A stretch of 33,146 bases of DNA. Origin: Bacteroidales bacterium (GTDB taxonomy: Bacteria; Bacteroidota; Bacteroidia; Bacteroidales; Bacteroidaceae). Every line of letters starts with the position of its first letter. Position 1 is the stretch's first letter. A program made the position numbers and the translations under genes. Under the pieces are notes generated by a model. The model did no database searches, was not told the origin of the DNA, and worked only from the letters and a program-made list of their open reading frames with translations. Shown here piece after piece: positions 6,894 through 14,066 of this stretch. The stretch is taken from NCBI GenBank assembly GCA_004558535.1, contig SFCP01000018.1:1-33146 (forward strand), in the 5' to 3' direction.

Positions 6894-8276
6894 TTATGCT
6901 TCGGCAGCACAGTGCTTCGTGTCCTCCGAGCCCTCGCTCAGCAAGTCCGTTCCCCAGTGTTGCGAGGCCAGGCGCTTCTCGCGTTCCTTGACTTCCTTGG
7001 CCTTCTTGGCGTAGATAATCATGCGCAGGGACTGGCTGTAGCTGAAATAGTTCCACATCCAGTTGAACAGGACGATGGTCTTGTTGCGTACACCCAGGAT
7101 AGAGCGCAGGTGTACCAAGAGCCACATCACCCAGGCAAGGAAGCCGGCCATCTTCACCTTGCTAAATTCGGCTACGGCGCGGTTGCGTCCCACGGTGGCC
7201 ATGGTGCCCAAATTTCGATAGCGGAAAGGTTTCAGTTCCTGCCCTTCCTCCATGCGTCGCAGGTTCTTAGCCAGCAGGCTGCCCTGCTGAATGGCCACCT
7301 GCGCCAACTGCGGATGGCCGCCGGGCCAGTTGGTGTCGCCCTCGGGCATGATGCATTGGTCGCCGATGCAGAAGACGCCGTCCAACCCCTCTACGCGGTT
7401 GTAGGCATCGACCTTGATGCGACGGCCTCGGCCTAACAGTTCTTCGGGCAGGTTGCCCACGGGCTGTGCGGCCACACCGCTCACCCAGATAAAGGTGCGG
7501 GTGGCGATGGAGGAGCCGTCCTTGAGCATTACGTGGTGGTCGCGATAGTCTGTCACCATCTTGCCGAGCAATACGTTTACGCCCATTTCGCGCAGGTACT
7601 GCTCCACGTGGGCGGAACTCTCCTCGCTCATCGCTGCCAGCAGGCGCGGTCCGGCTTCGATGAGGTAGATGTGCATCAGGCTCTTGGGTAGGTCGGGATA
7701 ATCCTTGGGCAGTACATAATTCTTCATCTCCGAGAGCGCGCCGGCAATCTCTACGCCAGTCGCGCCGCCTCCTACGATGACCACGTTGAGCAGTTCTTGG
7801 CGCTCCACGTCGCTGGCGCAGGTCAGAGCCCGCTCGAAGTTGTCCAGCAAAGCATTGCGCAGCCCCATGGCTTCGCTCACGTTCTTCATAGGCATGGCTT
7901 CTTCCTCGACATGTCGGTTGCCGAAGAAATTGGTCGTGGTTCCGGCGGCCAGTACCAGGTAATCGTACTGCACCTTTCCGATGCTCGTCTGAATAATCTT
8001 GTGTTCGGGGAAAATAGAGCGTACCTCGGCCATACGGAAATAGAAATCTTTCCGCTTCTGGAAGAGTTTGCGGAAAGGAAACGAGATACTGCTCGGCTCG
8101 ATGCCTGAAGAGGCAATCTGATATATCAGTGGCGGAAACTGATGGTAGTTGTTTTTGTCAATAAGTACGACTTGGAAGTTGGATTTCTTGAGTTTATTGG
8201 CCAGCTTCAGCCCGCCAAATCCGCCGCCTACGATGACGACGCGCTTTTTGTCTGTTTTGGGAACGTTGAAACTCAT
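6894..8276 (-). CDS. ndh: Type II NADH dehydrogenase (NADH:quinone oxidoreductase)
   Basis: A 460-residue FAD-dependent oxidoreductase that would pass electrons from NADH to the quinone pool at the inner face of the cytoplasmic membrane without pumping protons. The FAD-binding GGGFGG is at residues 17-22, the NAD-binding GGGATG at 169-174, and the second FAD contact GVFCIGD lies near 310. Other family blocks are NNYHQFPPLIYQIA, YDYLVLAAGTTTNFFG and GGHPQLAQVAIQQG. A hydrophobic C-terminal stretch (MAGFLAWVMWLLVHL) fits membrane attachment. The start ATG follows a near-perfect promoter at 8299-8330. It heads a run with the OMP and yeiH genes. The length matches Bacteroidota Ndh proteins. Confidence 0.92.
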   Translation of the reverse strand: MSFNVPKTDKKRVVIVGGGFGGLKLANKLKKSNFQVVLIDKNNYHQFPPLIYQIASSGIEPSSISFPFRKLFQKRKDFYFRMAEVRSIFPEHKIIQTSIGKVQYDYLVLAAGTTTNFFGNRHVEEEAMPMKNVSEAMGLRNALLDNFERALTCASDVERQELLNVVIVGGGATGVEIAGALSEMKNYVLPKDYPDLPKSLMHIYLIEAGPRLLAAMSEESSAHVEQYLREMGVNVLLGKMVTDYRDHHVMLKDGSSIATRTFIWVSGVAAQPVGNLPEELLGRGRRIKVDAYNRVEGLDGVFCIGDQCIMPEGDTNWPGGHPQLAQVAIQQGSLLAKNLRRMEEGQELKPFRYRNLGTMATVGRNRAVAEFSKVKMAGFLAWVMWLLVHLRSILGVRNKTIVLFNWMWNYFSYSQSLRMIIYAKKAKEVKEREKRLASQHWGTDLLSEGSEDTKHCAAEA

Positions 8277-8298
8277 GTCTGGTAGCGTTTGTATTGCG

Positions 8299-8330
8299 CA
8301 AAATTAGACAAAACAGCCGTGGCGCGCAAA
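8299..8330 (-). promoter_or_regulatory. Promoter of ndh
   Basis: On the minus strand: TTTG (8327-8330), exactly 20 nt, TAATTTTG (8299-8306). The predicted transcript start is about 15 nt before the ndh ATG. Confidence 0.75.
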
Positions 8331-8362
8331 GGCTTGGGCGGTAATTTGGCCGAAAGCGTAGA

Positions 8363-8386
8363 AAAAACGTTCCAAGGGCCGTTTTT
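8363..8386 (-). terminator. Weak hairpin downstream of the CotH gene
   Basis: AAAAACG (8363-8369) pairs with CGTTTTT (8380-8386). On the minus strand the stem runs into TTTTTTC. It lies about 90 nt after the CotH stop. The stem is A/T-rich, so termination is only possible. Confidence 0.35.
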
Positions 8387-8475
8387 CCGTGGGTACACCT
8401 TGCAAAAGGCGCACTGAAGCCTGTGTAATTTTGCGGAAGTGCTACTTCGTTCCCGGTAAGCGGTCGGCAACGGTC

Positions 8476-10017
8476 CTATCTCGCCTTGACATATGCTTTC
8501 TCCACCCGCGGCGGCGCTCCGCCGGGGCAGATGGTGCGTACTATGTAGCAGCCGGGCGAAAGGGTGTGCCACCACGTATCGCGGGGCGCCTGCTCCGTTC
8601 GTAGCAGGATGCCCTGCATGGAATAGATCTGCGTGATGTATTCCCGCTCATCCGTCATTCCGGGCAGATAGTCAGGCTCTAACATCTCTTTCACGGCGAC
8701 ATCCATCCACGCTAATCGCATCTCCAGCCAACTGCGCACACTGTCGAGCAAACGCTCACCGGTCTCGTAGCGATGGATCAGGGAGAAGGCGCGGTCGATG
8801 CTTGGGCCGTCGCGTTCGATGAGCCGGCTAAGGGAATCCGTGACGACATTGTAGACCTGCGGTCGGATGCGCTCCCAGCATTCGCCGTAGGCATCTACAA
8901 ATTCAGGCCGTTTCATCATTTCCTTTATCCAGAAGAAGCCGCTGTTGCAGTCGTGGATGTACGCCCATTCGTTGTCGATGTAACCGGGGTGCATACAGCC
9001 ATCGAAATCCCATATAGGACCGGCCTGCAGGAGCGAGGACTTTGTGCCGCCGGCTTGACACGTCTCGCGCTTCACGTACATATTGGTGCCCGCCGGGTCG
9101 ATGCTGCCCAGGATGTCCTGACAAACCAACCATGTGGCAAAGGAAGTGAGATCGAAGTAGGTGGAAACGTCCTCGCCCTGTGTCAGCGCCTGCTCGGCTT
9201 CTTGTACAAACGCAGCTATCTCGTCGTTGAGCCCCGGTGTCACGTCGTCCGGGTTGGGATATTTGTAGGTGAATGAGAAGAAATAGGGTAGTAGGATGGA
9301 ACTGAACTGCGGTTCGTCGGGCACGCTCCAGGCATAGGCATCGTTTTCGATGAGAAAGCCGTCCGGAGCTATGTCTACGCGATGGTCTGTCGCCTTGATA
9401 CTTTCGCTCAGCAGGAAGATGCCGCGCGGCACACCGTTGATGACGAACGTGGCGTAGCGCATGGCGGGCTGCCACGAGCCGAAAGCCAGGTTTCCAAGGA
9501 TATGGCCGGTCAGGCAAGTGAAGTTGTAGGACGAAAGGTAGTTGAGTAGCAGCCACTCCTTGTCGCGTAGTTCGTCGTCGCCGCGAAACAGCAGGTCGTG
9601 CTTCTTGCTCAGTTTGATCTTGACCGACGGCAATGAATATTTGCTGTTGGCCGACATGTTTCCACGTATCTTGGCGCGGACGCCGGATACGCCTGCCACG
9701 TACTCGCCGCTGTCGTAGAGGGTGTCGCCCCGCTGCACGATGACAAGGCGCGAGGGTACGTAGACATTATCCATGGCGGTGCGGCCGCAATAGCCCTCGG
9801 GCGCGCTCTGCATGCGGTAGGGCAATTCCACGCTGTCCTGCGTGGTCAGCATGCAGCAGGGGATGTCCAGTTGGGCAAAGGCTGCAGCCAGCGCTATGTC
9901 CTTTTTGGTGGGCTGCGGCGAGCGGGTAAGTTCCTGTGCTTGGACGTGCGTGGCGGTCAGAATGGACAGAAAGCCAACTGTCGCGGAGAAAATTGCAATT
10001 TGTAGAAATCTTGTCAT
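8476..10017 (-). CDS. CotH-like exported protein kinase-fold protein with T9SS-like sorting end
   Basis: A 513-residue protein of the CotH family, whose spore-coat member is an atypical protein kinase; most bacterial members are uncharacterised. The signal peptide is MTRFLQIAIFSATVGFLSILTATHVQAQ; the ATG at 10017 was chosen because it starts this peptide, 15 codons inside the longest frame. CotH blocks seen are PSVKIKLSKK, LRDKEWLLLNY, GVPRGIFLLSESI, LVCQDILGSIDPAGTNMYV and AGPIWDFDGCM, where WDFDG carries the acidic metal-binding residues. The C-terminus (IYSMQGILLRTE, LSPGCYIVRTI, VEKAYVKAR) resembles the type IX secretion or Prevotella-type C-terminal domain, suggesting secretion to the cell surface. 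It sits 105 nt after the S9 peptidase gene in the same direction. The CotH call is good; secretion by T9SS is inferred. Confidence 0.85.
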   Translation of the reverse strand: MTRFLQIAIFSATVGFLSILTATHVQAQELTRSPQPTKKDIALAAAFAQLDIPCCMLTTQDSVELPYRMQSAPEGYCGRTAMDNVYVPSRLVIVQRGDTLYDSGEYVAGVSGVRAKIRGNMSANSKYSLPSVKIKLSKKHDLLFRGDDELRDKEWLLLNYLSSYNFTCLTGHILGNLAFGSWQPAMRYATFVINGVPRGIFLLSESIKATDHRVDIAPDGFLIENDAYAWSVPDEPQFSSILLPYFFSFTYKYPNPDDVTPGLNDEIAAFVQEAEQALTQGEDVSTYFDLTSFATWLVCQDILGSIDPAGTNMYVKRETCQAGGTKSSLLQAGPIWDFDGCMHPGYIDNEWAYIHDCNSGFFWIKEMMKRPEFVDAYGECWERIRPQVYNVVTDSLSRLIERDGPSIDRAFSLIHRYETGERLLDSVRSWLEMRLAWMDVAVKEMLEPDYLPGMTDEREYITQIYSMQGILLRTEQAPRDTWWHTLSPGCYIVRTICPGGAPPRVEKAYVKAR

Positions 10018-10122
10018 CTCAAAGTTGTGTGTAGGTGGGCTTTGCAGCTTCTCAGCTGCCATCCTGTCAGGGTTGTTTTTGGGTAGGTCAGTGGTATATT
10101 CCTTCGTCAGCAGGATAGGTTC

Positions 10123-11940
10123 CTACTGAAGGTGTCGGGCGAGGAAGCGTTCCATGGCGCGATAGAAGTCGAAGCGATTTTCCTGGTTGTGAAATCCGTG
10201 GCCCTCGTTCTCCTTGACCATATATTCCACCTCGACGCCGCGGGCGCGCAGTGCAGCTACCATTTGGTCGCTCTCAGCCTTGTTGACGCGCGGGTCGTTG
10301 GCTCCCTGTGCGATAAAGAGTGGGGCTACGATGCGGTCGGCATGGAGTGCGGGCGAACAGGCTTCGAGCATTTCGCGGTCGCGGACCGGATCGCCCACTT
10401 GTTCGTACATCATTTCCAGCATAGGTTTCCAGTAGGGCGGAATAGTCTGCATGAAGGTGAGCAGATTGGAGACACCGACGTAGTCGATGGCGCAGGCGTA
10501 GAGATCTGGCGTGTAGGTGATGCCGGCCAATGTGGCGTAGCCGCCGTAGCTTCCGCCGTAGATGGCAATTCGCTTGGGGTCGCTGATGCCGCGGGCTTTC
10601 AGCCATTCCACTCCATCGGTGATGTCGTCCTGCATGGCGCGCCCCCATTGCTTGTAGCCGGCTTCAAGGAAGCGTCGGCCGTAGCCCGTGGAGCCGCGGA
10701 AGTTCATTTGGAAGACGGCATAGCCGCGGTTGCAGAGGAATTGCGTTTCCGAGGAAAATCCCCACTTGTCGCGCGCCCAGGGTCCGCCATGGGGATTGAT
10801 AATGGTGGGCAGGCTCTTTGCCGTGTCGGGTGTATAGCCGTGGGGCAGGGAGAGGTAGGCTTCGATTTCCAGTCCGTCGCGCGTTGTGTAGCAGACGGGG
10901 TGCATTTCGACCAAGTCCTCCTCGTGCAACCAAGGGGCTGTTTCGGCCAGAAGGCGGGGCTTGTCTTCCTGCACGTTATAGAAATAGTAGGCACCGCGCG
11001 TACGGTCACTACCCACGTAGAGCAAGAGGTTTTCCTCGGCTTTGTCCGTGTCGGCCACGCCCACTTTGTGGTGGGGAAAATGCGCTTTGATGCGATTGCG
11101 CAGGGCTTTCTCGTCGCTGTCAAAGTAGTGGCGCACGGGATCCTTGTGTCCGGAGCAGAAGACCGTCAGCAATTTGCCGCGGCGGCGCGAGTAGGCGATG
11201 CCGGCCACGTCGTATTTCGGATGTTCAAAGAGGAATTCCTTTTCTTCGCAGGTGGCAGGGTCCATCAGGACCAGAGCGATTTTTTCCCGTCCCAGGTTGG
11301 TGGCGGCGTAGACCAGGCTGTTGTCTGCGGTGAAGTCGAGGAAAGCCACTTCTTCCTTGAAGTTCGTGGTCAGTACGGGGCGAAATTCCTCGGTGTCGTT
11401 GTCGCGGTAGAGGATTTGCGTGTTGACACCATCCACAATAGCCGTGACGGCGCGCAGGCAGCCGTTGTGGTCTGTCATCCAGCCCTGCCAGTTGCCGGGG
11501 TTCTCGGCCAGTTGTGTCAGTTCGCCTGTTTGCAGGTCCAGACGGTAGGGGTCGAACACCTCAGGGTTGCGTCGGTTCATGCCGATCAGTATCTGGTGGG
11601 GCACGTCTTCGAGGTCGTCGATAATAGAGGTGCGCACGCCGGGAAAGTCCGTATAGCAGCGCAGGTCTGTGCCGTCGAGGTTGACGCCATACAGGCGGTA
11701 GTTTTCATCGCCGGCCGTGTCCTTCATGAACAGCAGGCGCTCATTGTCTGCCCACATGTAGCCGGCAATGCTGCGCTCGGTTTCGGCCGTGATTTGCAGC
11801 TCCTCGCCGCCATCGGTGGGGCGGACGAAGATGTTCATGCGGTCCTTGTAGGGGGCCACAAAGGAGATGTGACGTCCATCCGGGGATATCTGGAAACCGG
11901 AGCGGTCGGAATTGCGGAAAAAATCTTCTAAGGAGATCAT
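10123..11940 (-). CDS. S9 family peptidase (prolyl oligopeptidase-type), cytoplasmic
   Basis: A 605-residue serine peptidase: an N-terminal beta-propeller (WD/PD40-like repeats such as FQISPDGRHISFVAP) followed by an alpha/beta-hydrolase domain. The catalytic triad can be read as Ser464 in GGSYGGY, Asp549 in GANDPR and His581 in EGHGFH. NPHGGPWARD before the nucleophile is a typical S9C element. Unlike many Bacteroidota dipeptidyl peptidases it has no signal peptide, so it likely trims peptides in the cytoplasm. It starts 38 nt after the nrnA stop, suggesting cotranscription. The exact specificity (acylaminoacyl, dipeptidyl or oligopeptidase) cannot be read from the sequence. Confidence 0.92.
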   Translation of the reverse strand: MISLEDFFRNSDRSGFQISPDGRHISFVAPYKDRMNIFVRPTDGGEELQITAETERSIAGYMWADNERLLFMKDTAGDENYRLYGVNLDGTDLRCYTDFPGVRTSIIDDLEDVPHQILIGMNRRNPEVFDPYRLDLQTGELTQLAENPGNWQGWMTDHNGCLRAVTAIVDGVNTQILYRDNDTEEFRPVLTTNFKEEVAFLDFTADNSLVYAATNLGREKIALVLMDPATCEEKEFLFEHPKYDVAGIAYSRRRGKLLTVFCSGHKDPVRHYFDSDEKALRNRIKAHFPHHKVGVADTDKAEENLLLYVGSDRTRGAYYFYNVQEDKPRLLAETAPWLHEEDLVEMHPVCYTTRDGLEIEAYLSLPHGYTPDTAKSLPTIINPHGGPWARDKWGFSSETQFLCNRGYAVFQMNFRGSTGYGRRFLEAGYKQWGRAMQDDITDGVEWLKARGISDPKRIAIYGGSYGGYATLAGITYTPDLYACAIDYVGVSNLLTFMQTIPPYWKPMLEMMYEQVGDPVRDREMLEACSPALHADRIVAPLFIAQGANDPRVNKAESDQMVAALRARGVEVEYMVKENEGHGFHNQENRFDFYRAMERFLARHLQ

Positions 11941-11978
11941 GGAATGGCTGTGTGGTTAGGTGCTTTTGCGGGGAAGGC

Positions 11979-13019
11979 TTACAGCAGGTCTTTGTAAGCT
12001 TGGATAGCGGCTTCGGCTGTTTTTACGGCCTCCTCTAATGGGAACGGCAACTCGCCGCCGGAAGCATTGAGGTGCCCGCCGCCGTTGAAGAACTGCTCCG
12101 CCATTTTGTTGCAGGGGAAGTCATCGACCGAGCGCAGGCTTACGCGGACCACGTCCTTCTCGGTATCTTCGCGCAGGGAGATACTCAGACGCATGCCGCG
12201 TACTTGCAGCGGCAGGTTGACCAGCCCTTCGGCATCGCCGCGTATGAAGTGGAATTCTTTCATCTCGGCGCGGGTCATGGTGAAGAGTGATGCCTTGTGG
12301 TTTTCGTAGAACTGCAATTTTTCATGCAGGATGTAGCCCATCAGGCGCAGGCGGTTCTCGGAAAAGGAGTAGAATACGTTGCGATAAATCTTGTCCTTGT
12401 CGATTCCCTTGCTTAGCAGCATGCTGATAAGCAGGTAGATTTCGGGATTGCTCGAGGCATAGGTGAAGCCACCTGTGTCGGTCATCATGCCGGTGTATAG
12501 AGCGGTGGCGCCGGCATGGCTCAAATCCTCGTAAGCGCCGAGGGCGTCGATCAGGCGCAGTATAATCTCGCTCGTGGAGCACATCTGGGGGCGCGAGATG
12601 ACCATGTCGGCCATTTCGGCTTCGGGATTGAGGTGATGGTCAATGATGACGCGGGTAGCCCGGGCCTTGCGGACAAGGTCGGCCATGTCTTGCAACCGGC
12701 TGATGGCATTGAAGTCGAGGCAAAAGATGAGGTCGGCCTCTGCGAATGCCTTGCAGGCCCGTTCGTTGTGCAGGCTGTGAAAGACTACCTGCTTGCTTCC
12801 CGGCAACCAATACAGAAAATCCGGAAACGGATTGGGCATGACGATGGTCACGTATTTGCCCAAATTCTTCAGATATTCGGCCCAGCCCAACGCAGAGCCC
12901 AGCGCATCGCCGTCGGGACTGCGGTGGCCGCAAATCACGACTTTGTGGGATGGGCGAATCAGGGCCATCAGCTGAAATAACTCTTTGTCGGAAAGAATGG
13001 GGGTCAGTGTGGGAAGCAT
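11979..13019 (-). CDS. nrnA: DHH-family nanoRNase/pAp phosphatase
   Basis: A 346-residue cytoplasmic phosphoesterase of the DHH/DHHA1 family. NrnA enzymes degrade 2-5 nt RNA and dephosphorylate pAp. The metal-binding motifs are present: GHRSPDGDAL (31-40), CLDFN with Asp102, DHH at 127-129, and a DTGGF motif. The DHHA1 part ends with the GGGHLNASGG substrate loop near residue 315. The length is normal. The start ATG is followed by a leader-free cytoplasmic sequence, and no other start is competitive. It precedes the S9 peptidase by 38 nt. The large upstream gap (13020-13393) separates it from rpe and holds several repeat families. Confidence 0.92.
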   Translation of the reverse strand: MLPTLTPILSDKELFQLMALIRPSHKVVICGHRSPDGDALGSALGWAEYLKNLGKYVTIVMPNPFPDFLYWLPGSKQVVFHSLHNERACKAFAEADLIFCLDFNAISRLQDMADLVRKARATRVIIDHHLNPEAEMADMVISRPQMCSTSEIILRLIDALGAYEDLSHAGATALYTGMMTDTGGFTYASSNPEIYLLISMLLSKGIDKDKIYRNVFYSFSENRLRLMGYILHEKLQFYENHKASLFTMTRAEMKEFHFIRGDAEGLVNLPLQVRGMRLSISLREDTEKDVVRVSLRSVDDFPCNKMAEQFFNGGGHLNASGGELPFPLEEAVKTAEAAIQAYKDLL

Positions 13020-13056
13020 CTTTTGGGGTATGGGAATTAGAAGTTAGGAGTTACGG

Positions 13057-13367
13057 TGCAAGGCGAGTGCAGAGAAAAGGCAAAGTCGAAGAATTTGCCA
13101 ATTTGCTATGCCGAGCCGCCGCCCGCAATATGTAATTTATGAAATAATTCATGAGCATTTATGGGCATTTATGTTATTACAACACGAATTCCCATGAATT
13201 ATCCACGAATTTTATCATGAATTATTGCCGAGCCGTCGCCCGTAGGTAATTTGCGCGCAAGGCGAGAGCGGGTAGGGCTTGCTTTGTACGGCCGATCCGC
13301 CGCAAGTATGCAATTACAGTGCAAGGCGAGAGCGGGTAGGGCTTGCTTTGTACGGCCGATCCGTCGG
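13057..13367. repeat. 64-bp direct repeats with a degenerate third copy between rpe and nrnA
   Basis: Two nearly identical units begin at 13257 and 13321 (period 64). Each starts GCAAGGCGAGAGCGGGTAGG, continues through GCTTGCTTTGTACGG, and ends CCGATCCG(C/T)CG; about 46 nt are shared, differing at one or two positions. A degenerate relative runs from about 13057 (GCAAGGCGAGTGCAGAG) to GCCGAGCCGCCGCCCG near 13124, and GCCGAGCCGTCGCCCG recurs at about 13228. Short self-complementary parts (GCAAG/CTTGC) could form hairpins. No ORF is supported. Confidence 0.7.
13146..13223. repeat. Cluster of CAYGAATT boxes
   Basis: CACGAATT or CATGAATT occurs at 13183, 13193, 13204 and 13216, spaced 10, 11 and 12 nt, with the reverse complement AATTCATG at 13146-13153. 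The tract is A/T-rich, unlike its surroundings. Helical spacing suggests protein binding, but it may be decayed repeat DNA. Confidence 0.6.
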
Positions 13368-13393
13368 AATGCGAGGGTTCCTCTTTCCTATTG

Positions 13394-14041
13394 TTACAAT
13401 TCACGCAGCGCCTTTACTTCGGCCACGGGGTCGGCGGCACGGAATATGGCACTACCGGCCACCAGCACATCGGCACCGGCTTTCACCAGCCGGGCACCCG
13501 TCTCCCGGTTCACGCCGCCATCGATTTCAATCAAAGCCTTGGAACCTGTACGGCCGATGAGTTCGCGGAGGCGGGCTGTCTTTTCCACGGCATGCTCGAT
13601 GAATTTCTGTCCGCCAAATCCCGGATTGACCGACATGAGCATGACCAAGTCCAGGTCGGCCACGATGTCTTCGAGCACACTCACCGGGGTGTGGGGATTG
13701 AGCGTCACGCCCGCCATCATGCCCTCGCTCTTGATTTGCTGAACCACGCGGTGCAGGTGCGTACAGGCTTCGTAGTGTACGTTCATGACGTGTGCGCCGA
13801 GGGCCTTGACCTCTTTGACGAATTTTTCGGGCTGCACAATCATCAGGTGTACGTCGAGCGGTTTGCGGGCATGGCGTGCCATGGCTTCCATCACGGGGAA
13901 ACCAAAGGAGATATTGGGTACAAAGACCCCGTCCATCACGTCCAGGTGAAACCAATCACACGCGCTGTCGTTGAGCATCTCTATGTCGCGCCTCAGATCG
14001 CCGAAATCGGCGGAAAGCAGCGAGGGGGAAACCATTGTCAT
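13394..14041 (-). CDS. rpe: Ribulose-phosphate 3-epimerase
   Basis: A 215-residue TIM-barrel enzyme that interconverts ribulose-5-phosphate and xylulose-5-phosphate in the pentose phosphate pathway. It keeps SPSLLSADF (5-13), the metal ligands His32 and Asp34 in HLDVMDG, His65 in DVHLM, NPGFGGQKF and the catalytic or metal Asp174 in EIDGGV. A second in-frame ATG two codons in (MVSPSLL) is an equally good start. The length is normal. It follows the TPR gene by 25 nt in the same direction, so the two probably form an operon from the promoter at 15820-15851. Confidence 0.95.
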   Translation of the reverse strand: MTMVSPSLLSADFGDLRRDIEMLNDSACDWFHLDVMDGVFVPNISFGFPVMEAMARHARKPLDVHLMIVQPEKFVKEVKALGAHVMNVHYEACTHLHRVVQQIKSEGMMAGVTLNPHTPVSVLEDIVADLDLVMLMSVNPGFGGQKFIEHAVEKTARLRELIGRTGSKALIEIDGGVNRETGARLVKAGADVLVAGSAIFRAADPVAEVKALREL

Positions 14042-14066
14042 AGTGGCAGTAGAACTTTTGGGGAGG

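Noticed and set aside
10132..11931. A 599-codon open frame antisense to the S9 peptidase gene
   Set aside because: It mirrors the peptidase gene almost end to end, has no protein-family features and is explained by GC-biased codon use. The same applies to long antisense frames at 24499-25899, 26703-27761, 27798-28904 and 31908-33023.
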